Source of the DNA: Druceiella hillmani
Lineage: Eukaryota > Arthropoda > Insecta > Lepidoptera > Hepialidae
DNA length: 64,000 nucleotides
Assembly: GCA_039881145.1 (NCBI GenBank)
Contig: JAYKKI010000014.1
Location: 2,382,001 to 2,446,000, forward strand
Direction: 5' to 3'
The notes beneath the pieces were generated by a model. It had not been told where the DNA came from. It saw only the letters and a program-made list of their open reading frames with translations, and did not search any database. Shown in pieces: positions 50,708-62,362 of the stretch. A program made the translations under genes and the position numbers. Each line of letters starts with the position of its first letter. The first letter of the stretch is position 1.

Positions 50708-51366
50708 ATATAAATCTTATATATAAATCTTTAACTTATAAGTCATCCTGTTAAGTTATATGCACCTTATATTTCAGATTGCAATAATCTCATTAATAAT
50801 ACAAATATTTAAAAACATTACCATTGATTAACATTTCATCACTTCACAAAAACATGAGCAACGTCACACAAAACATTGTACGGTTAAATATGAACGTTTC
50901 CATCTCCATTTACACCAAACTGGCCGTAGTAACGATGAAAAATTCAAGTCAAGCTTTTGTTGAAAGTTCTGCAGAAAGGAGGTATCTGGATTAAACGTAC
51001 GTAGCTTTTTACAATGGCCGATTTCGAAGCTTATAAATACAGCGGCAAGTGTTGAAGGAAGAAGGATAAGGCTAAGTTAATGGAGTGGAAATTAGGACAT
51101 TAGGGAATATAATATTCTACACCCGTATTTGAATAAAATAGAAAATATTAAAGGGTAGGATCGGTACAAGAAAATCATAAGGGATCGTTATGAGTAACTC
51201 GAATAAACCAGGGGAGGGAAAATTTTCAATCAAAACAACAAAAAGTTGTACGCGATCATTTTTAAAGTATTGAATATATTTGGCGTTATTTTGTAGAAAT
51301 TCATTATTCACAATTAAATGAGACTACGTGATGTAGTATTATTTCTACTTTCTTTAATTTCTTTAA

Positions 51367-51407
51367 CCACGACCTAGGTTTCGTTGTATTACAACATCTT
51401 CAGGTGG
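51367..51407 (-). ncRNA. Type I hammerhead ribozyme, copy G minus strand
   Basis: On the minus strand the order is CCAC (51407-51404), CUGAAGA (51403-51397), U, GUUGU-AAU-ACAAC (51395-51383), GAAA (51382-51379), CCUAGG, UC, then GUGG (51370-51367). All core positions match the consensus and helices I and II are fully paired. Predicted cleavage follows the C complementary to 51371. The extra U after A9 is present as in the other copies. Confidence 0.84.
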
Positions 51408-51426
51408 GATATTCTTTGCCAATATC

Positions 51427-51467
51427 CCACCTGAAGATGTTGTAATATAACGAAACCTAGGTCGTGG
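51427..51467 (+). ncRNA. Type I hammerhead ribozyme, copy G plus strand
   Basis: CCAC (51427-51430), CUGAAGA (51431-51437), helix II GUUGU/AUAAC with one G-U pair (51439-51451), GAAA (51452-51455), helix III ACCUAGGU, GUC with cleavage after C51463, and GUGG (51464-51467). Core complete. Confidence 0.84.
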
Positions 51468-51539
51468 TTAAAGAAATTAAAGAAAGTAGAAATAATACTA
51501 CATCACGTAGTCTCATTTAATTGTGGATTTTTAAAGTAC

Positions 51540-52820
51540 TTGAAATCGGAAATGATATGCCAAATGTACGTAAATAAGTTGGAAAAATCTCTATAGGGTT
51601 TTCTTAAGAAAATTTCCAGTAAAATGTTAGACGAAATTTATAATAAAACTGAAAAGCATAGCTTTTCAGTTCAGTAAAACTGAAAAGCTGCAAGTGGAAA
51701 TAGAATATATAAAAATGAATGTTTAATTGTTATCAATTAGATAAGTAGTGAAAACTGATCCAGCATTGTAATATATATTCTCATAAGTGAATGCTACACT
51801 CAGTATTATAACATATTTCCTTATGCAAAATATTAGATAAAACTCAAACCCCATTTTATAATTGTAATTTATATTTTTAATTACGTTGTCTTAAATATAT
51901 TCTTCTACACGACATATATTCTTCTACACGATATCATATTAAAGTCAGACCACTACCATAACGTATTTTCTTATGCATGCCTTGATGGATTCGGTAAAGG
52001 GGTTGCAATACCTGGAAAATGGTAGTACCCCACCGATGAGCCAAAACGAGCAGAGTATTGCAGTACATTTTCTCGAAGCGAATCGCCGTATTGTTGAAAC
52101 CTTATATCTTTGGTCTGGTTAACATCTGAGAACCCAAATTTCCATAATAGAATTAGCATCACCGCGGTCTGTATTGACTTGACGAGGTAAAAGCGGAAAG
52201 TCCGCTAGTGAGCAAACTGAAAGGCAACCTACAAAAACTATTGACATCCTATGAACAATATTTCATGTAAAAATGTTGCCATTCTTCATTATCCTTTAGC
52301 TCTTAAAACGTTATTACATCTCATGTTGAGCCAAGCCCTAAATAAATGTGTATCTTGGTAAAATATTGTAGAACTTAGCCGAGTCGCAGAACTATAAAAA
52401 TACTTAACTTTAGTATCATTGCACGTACTAAAATTATCAGTATCATAAGCATAACAATCTCCTATAATCTATAGAGTAGGCTATGAAGAAACGAACTGCA
52501 GACGTTAATGTTAACCCTTTGACCAAACCCTGTGTTTGATCGAGATGTAGATTTACTTAGGGTTTGATTCTACGTGAAATCTCAAAACTTTTTATGAGTT
52601 AAAGGATAGTGAGCCTTGGTGACATCTTTACATGAAATGTCTTTGATGGGATAAATTTATCAAGTAATATTGTATTCAGTTATCAAGTAATATTTTATTA
52701 AAGTAAATATCGTAATAAATAATAAATACTGGTAAAATCTATTGGTCTTAAAATACGAATGCCAGTCTGAAGATGACTTTCACTCATTGTCACACGTGGT
52801 GTTTTGGATTCATTACAAAT
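51540..52820. other. AT-rich DNA, no gene seen
   Basis: An 11 bp perfect stem with a three-base loop (aactgaaaagc, ata, gcttttcagtt) lies at about 51654-51678, and the word aaaactgaaaagc is repeated shortly after. Nothing else is recognised. Confidence 0.5.
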
Positions 52821-52824
52821 CATA

Positions 52825-52895
52825 CGGCTTTTGACTACGCGGCACACCGTGGGGACCCGGGTTCGGTTCCCGGCCGCTCATCGAGCGGGGCTAGA
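52825..52895 (+). repeat. tRNA-like SINE head, copy 2
   Basis: Second copy of the block at 3390-3535, with a better B-box-like phrase (gggttcggttccc) and the gcggcacaccg and ccggccgctc words. The 3' parts of the two copies differ (here gctagactggttcttgactg), suggesting two subfamilies or a shared tRNA ancestor. Confidence 0.5.
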
Positions 52896-53170
52896 CTGGT
52901 TCTTGACTGTAAGGAATTGCTCTCGTAGCAATAAGTATGTATCAATTTGATACATTAAAGTACATTCAATTAATTATTTAAACTTTATGTTTAAATTAGA
53001 AAATGTTGTAAAATATCTAATATATTTATTTGGTATTAGTTCTATGCAGACCTGCGTTTTCTTAGTCTATGTGGAAATAAATGTATTACTAGCCTAGAGC
53101 AGCCACATAGCGATGTAATATATATTATATTTATCCTATTGCTATCCCTATAATTATCAAAACAACAATG

Positions 53171-53173
53171 TTA

Positions 53174-53237
<64 letters not shown>

Positions 53238-53238
53238 C

Positions 53239-53293
<55 letters not shown>
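53171..53293. repeat. (TA)n/(TACA)n microsatellite
   Basis: Two long TA tracts are joined by a tttatacatatatatacat segment. Confidence 0.96.
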
Positions 53294-53296
<3 letters not shown>

Positions 53297-53645
53297 AAGC
53301 TGTAGAACTAGACTGGTGTATATTAAATGTATATATTTAGGGCAACATAACGAAAGTAATGGAACACAAAAATATTGTTTTTGATATTTTCATCTATTTG
53401 TGTCTATTAATTCGTTTATGCATCACCCTAGAATAGCTTAAGAAATTTCGATGAAATTTTGAAATGAGTTCCATAAAGTTTGGGATAACATATAAGCTAT
53501 ATTTCATTGGAAAAGTTTGATGAAATGTTTACTGATAAGTATTCTGTTAAATTTGTGGTATATTTATATGTATATTTATAGTTATTCTGTTAAATTTGAG
53601 GTAATATATAAGCTACATTTCATATCATCGCAATAGACCAACTAA

Positions 53646-54209
53646 AATAAAGATGAAGTAATTTTATTAATTACATTTTTAAAGGTCCACGTAATAAAGA
53701 TGAAGTCATTTTATTAATTACATTTTTAAAGGTACACGTAAATGAAATTACATTTTTAAAGGTCCACGTAATAAAGATGAAGTAATTTTATTAATTACAT
53801 TTTTAAAGGTCCACGTAAATGAAATTACATTTTTAAAGGTCCACGTAATAAAGATGAAGTAATTTTATTAATTACATTTTTAAAGGTCCACGTAAATGAA
53901 ATTACATTTTTAAAGGTCCACGTAATAAAGATGAAGTAATTTTATTAATTACATTTTTAAAGGTCCACGTAAATGAAATTACATTTTTAAAGGTACACGT
54001 AATAAAGATGAAGTAATTTTATTAATTACATTTTTAAAGGTCTACGTAAATGAAATTACATTTTTAAAGGTCCACGTAATAAAGATGAAGTAATTTTATT
54101 AATTACATTTTTAAAGGTCCACGTAAATGAAATTACATTTTTAAAGGTCCACGTAATAAAGATGAAGTAATTTTATTAATTACATTTTTAAAGGTCCACA
54201 TAAATGAAA
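53646..54209. repeat. 77 bp minisatellite, about seven units
   Basis: Each 77 bp unit consists of a 47 bp part (aataaagatgaagtaatttt onward) and a 30 bp part (aaatgaaattacatttttaa onward), both ending aaaggtccacgt. The aataaag landmark occurs at 53646, then 53693, 53770, 53847, 53924, 54001, 54078 and 54155; the first unit lacks the 30 bp part. Differences between units are few (tccacgt versus tacacgt or tctacgt), so expansion was recent. Confidence 0.97.
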
Positions 54210-54219
54210 TTGCGGGTAG

Positions 54220-55730
54220 AACTTTTTTTTATATAAATTAAAATTTTACATTACTGGAAAAACGTCTTTGTCTAATATAATTTAAAAAAAATCATGTTAA
54301 ATCATACACTTATCTTTTGTTAAATTTTCCGCAAAAATTCTTCATAAAAGGCAAAACTGTAAGCGTTAATAAGATATTATCAAAACATTACAATTCTTTT
54401 AAAACTAAATAGTATCAATGTACTAACGAAACTCGTAAAATCGTAACTTGCTATAATCCTCTTATGAAACGTCCAGCATATTCTATAAAATTATGACTTC
54501 TGCGCATACTACTATACGCGTCCTCTTACAAACTTTCGAATAGAAATTGCTAAAGCTACTTTTGCAAAACATGTCACTTGCTTCTTTATAATACACCAAT
54601 TTTTTACTCCCAGACTGACTTTTCTGAACTTCTGTGTTTAGCCAATTGTAAGTGAGAGTAAATAATGTTTTACCTTACCATGACAGCCAAAAGACCAAAC
54701 ATTTTTTTAAAATTATAATATAAAATATAGTAAATAAATTATAATTCACTTTTTTCAGTCCTTGATTAAACTAATAACTGAAATATTATTTAAATTATCC
54801 TTTATGTGATAAAAGAACAAATAATATGTTGTGTCCAATCAAAAATAAAATGTGAAGAAAAGCGACATGTTTGGTAATAAGAAAAAGTGAGTTTTTTTGG
54901 TATCGACTACAAAAGCGTTGAAACCTAAATGAGGTGATGATGCCAAGTTCTATTAATGTTTCTTAAAATTAACAGAGAATCTTTACTGACATGAATAACA
55001 GTAACAATGGAATAGATTTGAAAGGCAAATTTATGAATGCTTTCATGATATATGCATTAAATAATTATGACATGTACCAAAATTTCTTTAAAATTAGCTG
55101 CCTAAACTTCCGTGTCTTCATTGACAATTTTTTCCTGTCAAGAGCGGGATAATAGTTCATAAAATATTAGAGTGCATAACTTCACGGTCTGCCACTTTTT
55201 TAATGCATTTTCTATTTAACGATAAAGTATGTTGAAACATTATTATCAAACACAAGGTTAGGAGTTTTCTAGTTTCTTTTTATTTCAATGTCTGATGACT
55301 TATCTTCGTGCCAAATTACAAACTTCTAAGTGAACTAAAAGTATCAAAATAAATTTGTTGGCTGGAATCGGTAGCTCTAGAAATGTTCATATTAGTAAAT
55401 TCTTACTCCATAAATATCTATACGAAACTCAATTGTACTACACGCGATCATAATTTGCAACATTTTGAATTATTCCCCATTTTCGGAACGACCAAATTTT
55501 AGCAAAAAAAAAAACAATTAATTTTTTGGAGTTAATTTATAATTTTCCAATTTAATTTTTTCGGAAAATGTAATTCAGATGAAGTTTTTACTTTTATCTT
55601 TTTGTTACACATATAGTTAGTACGAGTATACGTCTGTTCTATCAAGCTGGAAGCTTTGTTAGATATCACAGCGTATGTATTCACTCGACTATTTACTTGG
55701 AAAATCGCTCGGTGCAATATTGCAAATTAT
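54220..55730. other. AT-rich DNA, no gene seen
   Basis: No coding frame, RNA gene or repeat is recognised. Confidence 0.5.
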
Positions 55731-55739
55731 TGTAAAGCG

Positions 55740-56160
55740 GGAACTCCGATAGAGAATATACATCGGAATATTTGCCTTCGGCCATTGACTTTAATGTCAT
55801 TCGCATTTCATCCTGCCCACCGTTTATCTCTACCTACGGCGCGATGCGAGTGGATACGCGTTTAATGCAGCACTAAACAAAAGTTCGCACCGACACGAAT
55901 GCCGGTCGCAAATCGCCGCAGCAACGCTGGACCGCCGTCACATGCCCGCGCGATACCGCGTCAGTTTCCACACCGCTCGCATTGGAAATGTTTGTTTCGG
56001 CCGAATTATGCATTCGGCGATCGTGTGAGGCTAAATGTGTCCCATTTTACCGAGGTAAAGTTAATTAAACCAAGCGTTGATGCATGCGGTGCGAGGCTTT
56101 TTCGCGTCACGATACGGGCATCGACACCGGAACGTAGTTTTTGCGAGTGCTATCAGTAAA
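55740..56160. promoter_or_regulatory. CpG-rich island, candidate regulatory element
   Basis: About 420 bp of clearly CpG-rich DNA flanked by AT-rich sequence. It contains a 7 bp stem hairpin gccgaat/attcggc (56000-56018) and homeodomain-like taattaa. Two short plus-strand frames cross it without recognisable protein. It resembles the islands at 23060 and 34990 in composition but shares no long sequence with them, arguing against a repeat family. Confidence 0.33.
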
Positions 56161-56875
56161 CATTTGCGAATAGTGAATTATTTGTTTGTTTACTTTGTTG
56201 ATAACCATTTTTTGCGGCCATAATTAAAAAGATGCAAATGCAAATCTCATTTGATTTGTATAATAATGGTGTCTTTAGTAGTCGCAGCTAAACGTGAATG
56301 GTTGCAATAAGAGGTAATCTGAAGAGAGTACAAATGCGTATTATTTCTTTTGGTATATAAGTTAACTTTGTTGACAAATATTTTCTTGATATACTTAGAA
56401 TTATTTCTACGCAGAAACAATGTAAAACTGAAAATGTTTTAAATATGTATATTGAAGGTTAATCAACACTTCGTCGTATTAATCATAATCAGGTAAACGG
56501 GTCAATTAAATTATTAATTCTTGACTACTTTTATACAAGCATTAGCTAGCCAGAACTACATAACCTGTTACAAGTTGTACTTAACATCAAAAGAAGATAA
56601 TATTTAAAAAGAATTAATTACACTTCACATAATCATTTTGAAAATATGAGAAAGAAATACTTTTCACTTATCGACGTTAACTAGAATATGATTAGTAAGC
56701 TTAGGTTGAGCTATATTGCAAATATTTTACAAATTTATTATTAAATAAATTGTTATGATTTACTTATGGAAATACGCTTTAATTGTATGCGAAGCATTAT
56801 GTTAACGACATTTTTGGGAAACAGAAATAATGTATATACTTCTTTGCCATTATTCAATTAACGAATGATTCATAT

Positions 56876-57024
56876 TGAACATATTTGGCGTTAATTTTGT
56901 AGAAATTCATTATTCACAATTAAATAAAACTACGTAATGTAGTATTATTTCTACTTGCCTTAAGTTCTTTACCACGACCTACGTTTCGTTGTATTACATC
57001 TTCAAGTGGGCTAAGATTTTTGCT
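56876..57024 (-). mobile_element. Palindromic hammerhead retroposon, copy H (5'-truncated)
   Basis: Only the tail and the left arm are present (minus orientation); the copy ends in what would be the loop. It is nevertheless flanked by a perfect 12 bp direct repeat, aatgattcatat (56864-56875 and 57025-57036). A half-length insertion with its own target duplication cannot come from later deletion of a full copy. It is the expected product of incomplete reverse transcription. Confidence 0.85.
56972..57009 (-). ncRNA. Degenerate hammerhead, copy H
   Basis: On the minus strand helix I (CCAC/GUGG), GAAA and the GUC triplet remain. The first core base is changed (UUGAAGA in place of CUGAAGA), helix II is two bases shorter (UGUAAUACAAC), and helix III reads ACGUAGGU. 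Activity is not expected. Confidence 0.6.
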
Positions 57025-57039
57025 AATGATTCATATATT

Positions 57040-58075
57040 GGAATAAATCGTTTTTTTCTTCTTTTTTTATTCCAAAATAATACAATAATTTTTGTAATTT
57101 AAATGTTAATATTAAACGTAACTAAAAATAATACGACATCAATTTTTTTCTTTAAAACTATTCCATAAACAGCTATAAGAATGTGCATATAATTATTTGA
57201 AAATTCTAACGTTAATTGATTTATTGTAAAGTGCGGATAATTGGTCAAGTATCTGTTTTAATTTATTTAGTTTTGTAAATTATGATGAGACAAAAAATAT
57301 ATATTTAACTGAAATTAATACCTATTTAATGACCTTTTAAACTATAACATTCGGGTCCGAAGAGCCGCGCGTGTACTTGTAATATATATAATATATTTGC
57401 AAAATTATTTGATAAGATTATTTTTATGATAACCTTTTTTTCAATAATTTAAATTTTATTATTTTTTTCAGTTATTCAAATTTTATTCAATTATATTGAT
57501 TATTATGATAATTCTCTTAAAGAAATGAGTTAATACTAAACATTTTTAGCTACGACTAATATGACTACACTACCACATTCTTATACACAAAGTTGCTTCC
57601 ACTGTTTTAAGTACATATGGAATAGAAGTTTTAATACCAGATAAAATTAATATTGAGGCCAAATAGCATTTATATCTCATCAACACTAAATAAAAGCAAA
57701 GGCCGGTATTTTCCTTTGAGCCTAAAACCAATAAAATATCCACATAACAAAAACTATTGCGCATAAATCGGATATAATTCGCATCAGTGGGCTTTGTATT
57801 AATCCGTGGGATATGTGTTATTGAGTTGGCCTTTCCAGGGCCGAGCCGGCTAATGGCACTTCTGGCTAAGTGGATACAGGCTTGTTTGAAATAAACGTAA
57901 TTTACTTTTACAGCACATTTACGTTTATATCGTTTTACTATTAATAAATTATTGTTAGTGGTTTCACATTTAATTCAGGGAAATGAAACTATTTTATTTT
58001 TTAAGTAGATAATCATTAGAGGTAATCAAATATTCTCTGTCGTATAAATATATGATTTCTGATGTTGTATTATAT
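57040..58075. other. AT-rich DNA, nothing firmly recognised
   Basis: A GC-richer block at about 57779-57885 (ttccagggccgagccggcta) looks out of place and may be a repeat fragment, but no partner was found in the window. Confidence 0.45.
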
Positions 58076-58079
58076 ATTT

Positions 58080-58416
58080 AAACATAAAATATTCATCGTA
58101 GGTTCTTATATCATCAAGGCAGTTTGAAATAATATAGTTTTTCCATTATAAATTAAACACCATTATTTATAAACATAAAATATTCATCGTAGGTTCTTAT
58201 ATCATAAAGGCAGTTTGAAATAATATAGTTTTTCCATTATAAATTAAACACCATTATTTTTAAACATAAAATATTCATCGTAGGTTCTTATATCATAAAG
58301 GCAGTTTGAAATAATATAGTTTTTCCATTATAAATTAAACACCATTATTTATTAAACACCAAAGGCAGTTTGAAATAATATAGTTTTTCCATTATAAATT
58401 AAACACCATTATTTAT
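58080..58416. repeat. 91 bp minisatellite, 3.6 units
   Basis: Units begin aaacataaaatattcatcgt at 58080, 58171 and 58262. A fourth lacks its first half and starts near caaaggcagtttgaaataat at about 58359. Units are nearly identical, so expansion is recent. Confidence 0.96.
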
Positions 58417-58849
58417 ATATATAATAATTATTTCAAGTGAATTTTGCCATATGAGGTGAACAAATACGACATTTTAACCAACAATAAACTTTAAAGATTA
58501 TTTCTTTTTTATAAAAAAATTACTCTAAGATTTTAAAATCAATATTTAAGAGAAATTATAAAAAGTGACTTTTGCGTTTATAGATAAAAATATTGAAAAG
58601 AAAATTATTAGATAAATAAGAAGAATTATGATAAGATTACAAAAAGCGGTTTTTGAGTTTATAGATAAAAATATTCAAAAGAAGATTATTAGTTAAATAT
58701 GAAGTATTTTGATAAGATTAACCTGCAGATCGAAAAAGAAGCGCCAGTTTTCAGTAATATACGTTAAAATTTCTTGAAATATTTTATGCACTAGTTAGTG
58801 ATTGGGCCTAATTTTTACTTTTATGTTTATAAAGTTCACTCTATCTAGA

Positions 58850-60295
58850 ATCAGAAATATCTAGAGTATAAATATTCAATTTTTGCAAATTGAAAAGGAA
58901 GTTCAAAATTATGAGTCATCATCTTCTTCTTCTTTAATTTTATTCTCCTCGTCGGACGTTAGAATTATTATTGTTACTCTAATCTTGAATGTACCTACTC
59001 TAAAAAGTTCATGTCATGTACCTCCATACCACTCTCTAAAGTTGTGCAGTCACGATACCTTTCTTATTCCAATGCTTCATTAGTAATTAGGCCTAATATC
59101 GTAATAGCTAATGTACCGGTATACGGGATACGTTTGAACTAAAACGTTTGCACCAGATATTTCTTAGTCATTGGAATTAATTTATAAATTAATCTGGAAT
59201 CAGAAATTTATCGATTGTGTAAGTATATAATTTTTGTAAATTGAATAGAAACTTCAAAATTATGAGCCTATGTCCCATCACTATGTAATCACCATGTAAT
59301 AACTAAGGTATTGGCACGCGGGATGCATTTGAACTAAAACGTTCGCACCAGATGTTCCTTAGTAATTGGATTTAATTTATAAATTTACCTGGAATCAGAA
59401 ATATCCCGAGTGAGTATTTTTTTCAAATTGTAAAGAAATTTCAAAATTATGTGCCTAAGTCCCATCACTATGTAATCGCCATGTAATAACTAATGTATTG
59501 GCACGCGGGATGCATTTGAACTAAAATGTTTGCACCAGATGTTCCTTAGTAATTGGACTTAATTTATAAATTTACCTGGAATCAGAAATATCTCGAGTGA
59601 GTATTTTTTGCAAATTGAAAAGAAACTTCAAAATTATGTGCCTATGTCCCATCACAATATAATAACTAATGTATTGGTACGCGGGATGTATTTGAACTAA
59701 AACGTTCGCACCAGATGTTCCTTAGTAATTGGACTTAATTTATAAATTTACCTGGAATCATAAATATTTCGAGTGAGTAATTTTTGCAAATTGAAAAGAA
59801 ACTTCAAAATTATGTGGCTATGTCCCAACACTATGTAATCACCATGTAATAACTAATGTATTGACACGCGGGATGCATTTGAACTAAAACGTTCGCACCA
59901 GATGTTCCTTAGTAATTGGATTTAATTTATAAATTTACCTGGAATCAGAAATATCTCGAGTGAGTAATTTTTGCAAATTGAAAAGAAACTTCAAAATTAT
60001 GTGTCTATGTCCCATCACAATATAATAACTAATGTATCGGTACGCGGGATGTATTTGAACTAAAACGTTCTCACCAGATGTTTCTTAGTAATTGGACTTA
60101 ATTTATAAATTTACCTGGCATCAGAAATATTTCAAGTGAGTAAGTATGAATTTTTTGCAAATTGAAAAGAAACTTCAAAATTATGAGCCTATGTCCCGTT
60201 ACACTGTAATAACTAATGTATTGGTACGCGGGATGAAATTGAATTAAAACGTTTACACCGGATGTTCCTTAGTAATTGGACTTAATTTTTAATTG
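58850..60295. repeat. Satellite array, 175-194 bp monomers
   Basis: Monomers share ggatgcatttgaactaaaac, gcaccagatgttccttagta, taatttataaatttacctgg, atcagaaatat and aaacttcaaaattatg. The atcagaaat landmark (atcataaat in one unit) recurs at about 59199, 59393, 59581, 59756, 59943 and 60120, preceded by a diverged unit at 58850. Spacings of 194, 188, 175, 187 and 177 hint at alternating longer and shorter units, the short ones lacking the atcaccatg segment. A degenerate outlier lies at about 60420-60490. Confidence 0.95.
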
Positions 60296-60499
60296 CACGT
60301 TTATGAAATTTATTTTACTTAAAATTATAATTAACTTAAGTGAGTTAATATCTAATATCTGCAAATCTAAATGTAATTTTAAAATAATTAGAATAAGTTA
60401 AATCTACCTCTCGCTACACTACAGTAGTTACATTTTGATACACGGGACACATATGAACTGAAATTTACGCCACTTCTTGGGACCTTAGTATTTTTCAAT

Positions 60500-62350
60500 A
60501 ATAAAAATGGTACCATTTAAACGTGCATTCATTAAAAAATAGCTTTATATAATATTTGCATGAAAAGCATTATAACAAATAAAAATAAATAACAGGCTAT
60601 TGCTATTGATGAAGTAGATATTTCGTTTCATTATCTGAATTTACCATATGAGAAAACTTACTGAAAATATAAGATCTCATCAACAACAATACTATAAAAA
60701 GGATCAAATTATTCTTTAAAAGCCAGGGTAAAGAGTGGTAAGGTAAAAGGGGCCAAGTTCCTATAGAACTTTGATAGAGAAGTGAAGATGATCGATCAAG
60801 ATACAGTTTTTTCTTGGATTTACAGAAGATTGTATAAATCAAAGCATTGAACTTGGCTGCTGTGGATAATTTATCGGTGGATAAATTATACAGATATTTT
60901 ATAAGCTTTATCAACCATAGTTAAGCAAGGAGAAAATTTGAATGGTTTTATAAATCTTATTATATGGCAAAGTGATAATAATAACTTATCGCGGCGAAAT
61001 TCGTTGTTATGGTACAAAAATCAGTCTCAAAGTATTCGTTGGAACTTATTTATATGTCAAACTAGCTGAAAAGCACTTCGGTCAAAGGGCGCAGATCCAG
61101 TAGCACTGATCAGAACTTGTTGATGCATAGTGCATCCAATGATGCGTATTTGAGGAAAAAAATTAAACTCATTTCAAATATGTATTATTTTAATAAAAAT
61201 AGTTATACTTAAAACTAAAAATTAATTTACGTCTTTTTATAACTCAAAACTGTCGAAATTATATTAAAAATGATCGAATATGAAAATTACAATTTGGATT
61301 CTTTCAAAAATTGTATCATTTCGATACTAATATGAGCCATTAATTAGATGGTACTATAAAAAAAAAAATAATGTAATATTATTAACGGTCTCCAAAATAT
61401 ACCTTATTGTCGACTTTCTCTTTTGACAAATAAGCGAGCTGTCTGGATGCTCGTCAATTTTTAAGGAAATTTAAACCTAGGGATAATTACTTCTAATGTT
61501 GATGACGTATATCCGGCGTAACGACAATGAAAAATACAATTGTTATCTTTTTAAAGCATCCTCTTTACTGTAGATTACAATGAATACATCATAATTTTTA
61601 AACTTTAAAACTGCTTTCATTTTCTTTTATTTGAATATAATTTTAAACTACATTTGTAGTTCCCAAAACATTGTGTAAATTATTAATATTATAAACAAAA
61701 ATACTTTCCATTCTCTTAATGTACACGCTAGATCGACATTTTAAAACGAATCGCCATCTTTTGTATAGATCAATTTGTTGAAAAATCATATGATAATTTT
61801 TACAATAATTACCAAAGTATGTTTTGAAAATAATATTTATTTATACCAAAATATCATTTGAAATAATTTTTTTTCATTAAAATTTGTTAATTTTTCCCTT
61901 TTTATTCATTTCCTAAATTTTTTACATCGAATCATCAAATTATAATGATTGCTCTTAACTTCGTTGCGCAATTGTCACTTAATATATTCTTTATGTTTTT
62001 TGGGGTTTCGTACTTCTAAAAGAAAAACAAAACTTTTGTAAGACCACTCTTGTGTACGTCTATTTATCTAATACAACCGTTTTTCTCAGAAATCGCTTTA
62101 TGTAGAAATTTGGAATTTGTATATTTCTGAGTATAAACTGTATATTTCTCTATGGTTGATACTCACAAATATTTAAGTGAAAATTATTGGGGGGTGGCAG
62201 ACAAATTATGTACTCAATTTTTTGAAGTTATACTTCTTTAGGCGCGTTATGAAAAAAATGATGAGAGTGAAATTTTAAGATTCGTCACACAAAAGTTACA
62301 GTATGAAGTTGCAGTTATTGAGACTATATATTAATACCAATATTTTGTAC
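60500..62350. other. AT-rich DNA, no gene seen
   Basis: The minus-strand frame at 60603-60914 (103 codons) has no recognisable motif and the amino-acid bias of AT-rich noncoding DNA. No other structure was found. Confidence 0.5.
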
Positions 62351-62362
62351 GAAACTTACGTT

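Larger units (their letters stand above)
51270..51526 (-). mobile_element. Palindromic hammerhead retroposon, copy G (best preserved)
   Basis: Arms 51309-51413 and 51421-51525 are near-perfect reverse complements with a seven-base loop. The tail lies at the left (51270-51308), giving minus orientation. It is flanked by the direct repeat atttttaaagta (51258-51269 and 51527-51538). Both arms keep a complete hammerhead core, so transcripts of either strand contain one ribozyme and its antisense partner. High arm similarity and intact ribozymes suggest it is the youngest copy in the window. Confidence 0.88.

Noticed and set aside
53646..54209. Possible CRISPR array from regular repeats
   Set aside because: Units are contiguous with no unique spacers and the DNA is eukaryotic; it is a minisatellite. 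The same holds for 58080-58416.
60603..60914. 103-codon minus-strand frame
   Set aside because: No recognisable family or signal sequence; composition fits noncoding DNA.
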